Below are positions 63,385 to 64,000 of a stretch of DNA of 64,000 nucleotides, one piece after another. Source of the stretch: Bacteroidales bacterium (GTDB lineage: Bacteria > Bacteroidota > Bacteroidia > Bacteroidales > F082); NCBI GenBank assembly GCA_024709145.1, contig JANJXG010000010.1:62001-126000 (forward strand). The letters run 5' to 3'. The position numbers and the translations under genes are program-made. Position 1 is the stretch's first letter, and the number at the start of each line of letters is the position of its first letter. The notes under the pieces were generated by a model. It ran no database searches. It saw nothing but the letters and a program-made list of their open reading frames with translations, and had not been told where the DNA came from.

Positions 63385-64000
63385 ATGACAGCTGTAAGTA
63401 CACAACTTAGTTTTTTCGACACGAGAAAAGGTCTTTTTTCGTGGATTTTCAGTGTCGATCACAAGCGCATTGCTTTGCTTTACCTCTATTCATTGATTAC
63501 TTTTTTTCTTGTAGGGGTAACACTTGGCCTGTTGATGCGATACGAATTGCTGAACCCTGGTAAAGACCTGGTTGAAGCAAAAACCTACAATCAAATTTTC
63601 ACACTGCATGGTGTAATCATGATTTTTTTGTTCATCATACCCAGTATCCCCGCAGTCTTTGGAAATTTCTTTTTGCCTATCATGCTGGGGACTGATGATG
63701 TTTCCTTCCCTAAACTTAACCTTTTATCCTGGTGGGTATACATCGTGGGTGCATTGATGGCACTCTCCACACTTGTTTTTGGAGATGGTCCGGCTGACAC
63801 CGGCTGGACTTTTTATGCTCCATACAGTGTTAAGACGGGTACGAATGTAACAATGTCGGTTTTAGCGGCTTTTGTCCTCGGTTTTTCTTCTATTTTAACC
63901 GGCTTAAACTTCATTGTCACCATTCACCGTCTGCGCACACCTGGTATGACTTTTCTTAAAATGCCCCTTTTTGCCTGGGCTTTGTATGCGACTTCATGGA
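63385..64000 (+). CDS. ctaD: Cytochrome c oxidase subunit I (5' part)
   Basis: The frame is open to the right edge; 205 residues are present. ATG 63385 begins a short cytoplasmic leader with FSVDHKRIALLYLYSL, then helix I. TLHGVIMIFLF carries the low-spin haem histidine, and PIMLGTDDVSFPKLN and WTFYAPYS are typical of A-type haem-copper oxidases. It is tightly linked to sco1. The CuB ligands lie beyond the window. Confidence 0.93.
   Translation, partial: MTAVSTQLSFFDTRKGLFSWIFSVDHKRIALLYLYSLITFFLVGVTLGLLMRYELLNPGKDLVEAKTYNQIFTLHGVIMIFLFIIPSIPAVFGNFFLPIMLGTDDVSFPKLNLLSWWVYIVGALMALSTLVFGDGPADTGWTFYAPYSVKTGTNVTMSVLAAFVLGFSSILTGLNFIVTIHRLRTPGMTFLKMPLFAWALYATSW

Overview
This window is ordinary chromosomal DNA from a member of the Bacteroidota, most likely class Bacteroidia; I cannot place it at genus level. 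Four things support this. Three proteins carry type IX secretion (T9SS) C-terminal sorting domains. Intergenic regions repeatedly carry the Bacteroidota promoter form, TTTG or TTG followed about 19 bases later by TAnnTTTG. The order tRNA-tuf-tRNA-Trp-secE-nusG-rplKAJL-rpoBC-DUF3467 is typical of the phylum. Other families here (TamB divergent from tsaD, S9B dipeptidyl peptidase, DUF5106/TlpA protein) are common there too. A cytochrome c oxidase subunit I next to a Sco1 factor at the right edge implies oxygen respiration. I see no phage, insertion sequence, integrative element or CRISPR array.

Layout. 1-4208 (+): the 3' part of rimO, a MORN-repeat exported protein, a hotdog thioesterase and delta-1-pyrroline-5-carboxylate dehydrogenase. 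4217-7848 (-): tsaD, dgtpase, an alpha/beta hydrolase and a tiny lipoprotein, probably one operon. 7900-16572 (+): tamB, a T9SS cargo protein and an AddA/RecB-like helicase-nuclease, tightly packed. 16606-30169 (-): the large translation/transcription block, from a strong tRNA promoter through four tRNAs, tuf, tRNA-Trp, secE, nusG, four ribosomal proteins, rpoB, rpoC and DUF3467. 30236-34077 (-): hpf, a Xer recombinase, rpsU and DPP-IV. 34185-36516: tRNA-Val, an outer-membrane barrel and a thioredoxin-domain lipid/peptide-sensing type protein.

36617-42692 (+) is the most distinctive part. A cobalamin riboswitch precedes a T9SS-sorted beta-propeller, a second T9SS-sorted protein of unknown role, a BtuB-like TonB-dependent receptor and a BtuG-like beta-propeller lipoprotein, followed closely by an OsmC-family protein. 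This reads as a cell-surface vitamin B12 capture and import operon in which part of the capture machinery appears to be exported by T9SS.

42698-47752: a CoA-type Nudix hydrolase (-), then clpS, nfeD and floA (+), a RelA/SpoT-type synthetase with a decayed hydrolase domain, and a 55-residue membrane protein. 47756-53081 (-): a class V aminotransferase, a protein with about fifteen tandem TPR-like units and a LolD-type ATPase. 53321-64000: sucC (+); an orphan groES with a thioredoxin-glutaredoxin fusion and an isoprenylcysteine methyltransferase-like protein (-); then lpdA, rfbC, a lytic transglycosylase lipoprotein, uvrA, sco1 and the start of ctaD (+).

Most genes are housekeeping. Starts were moved from the longest open frame where a signal peptide, terminator or neighbouring tRNA made the longer frame implausible. 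All family names rest on motifs read by eye; no database search was run.
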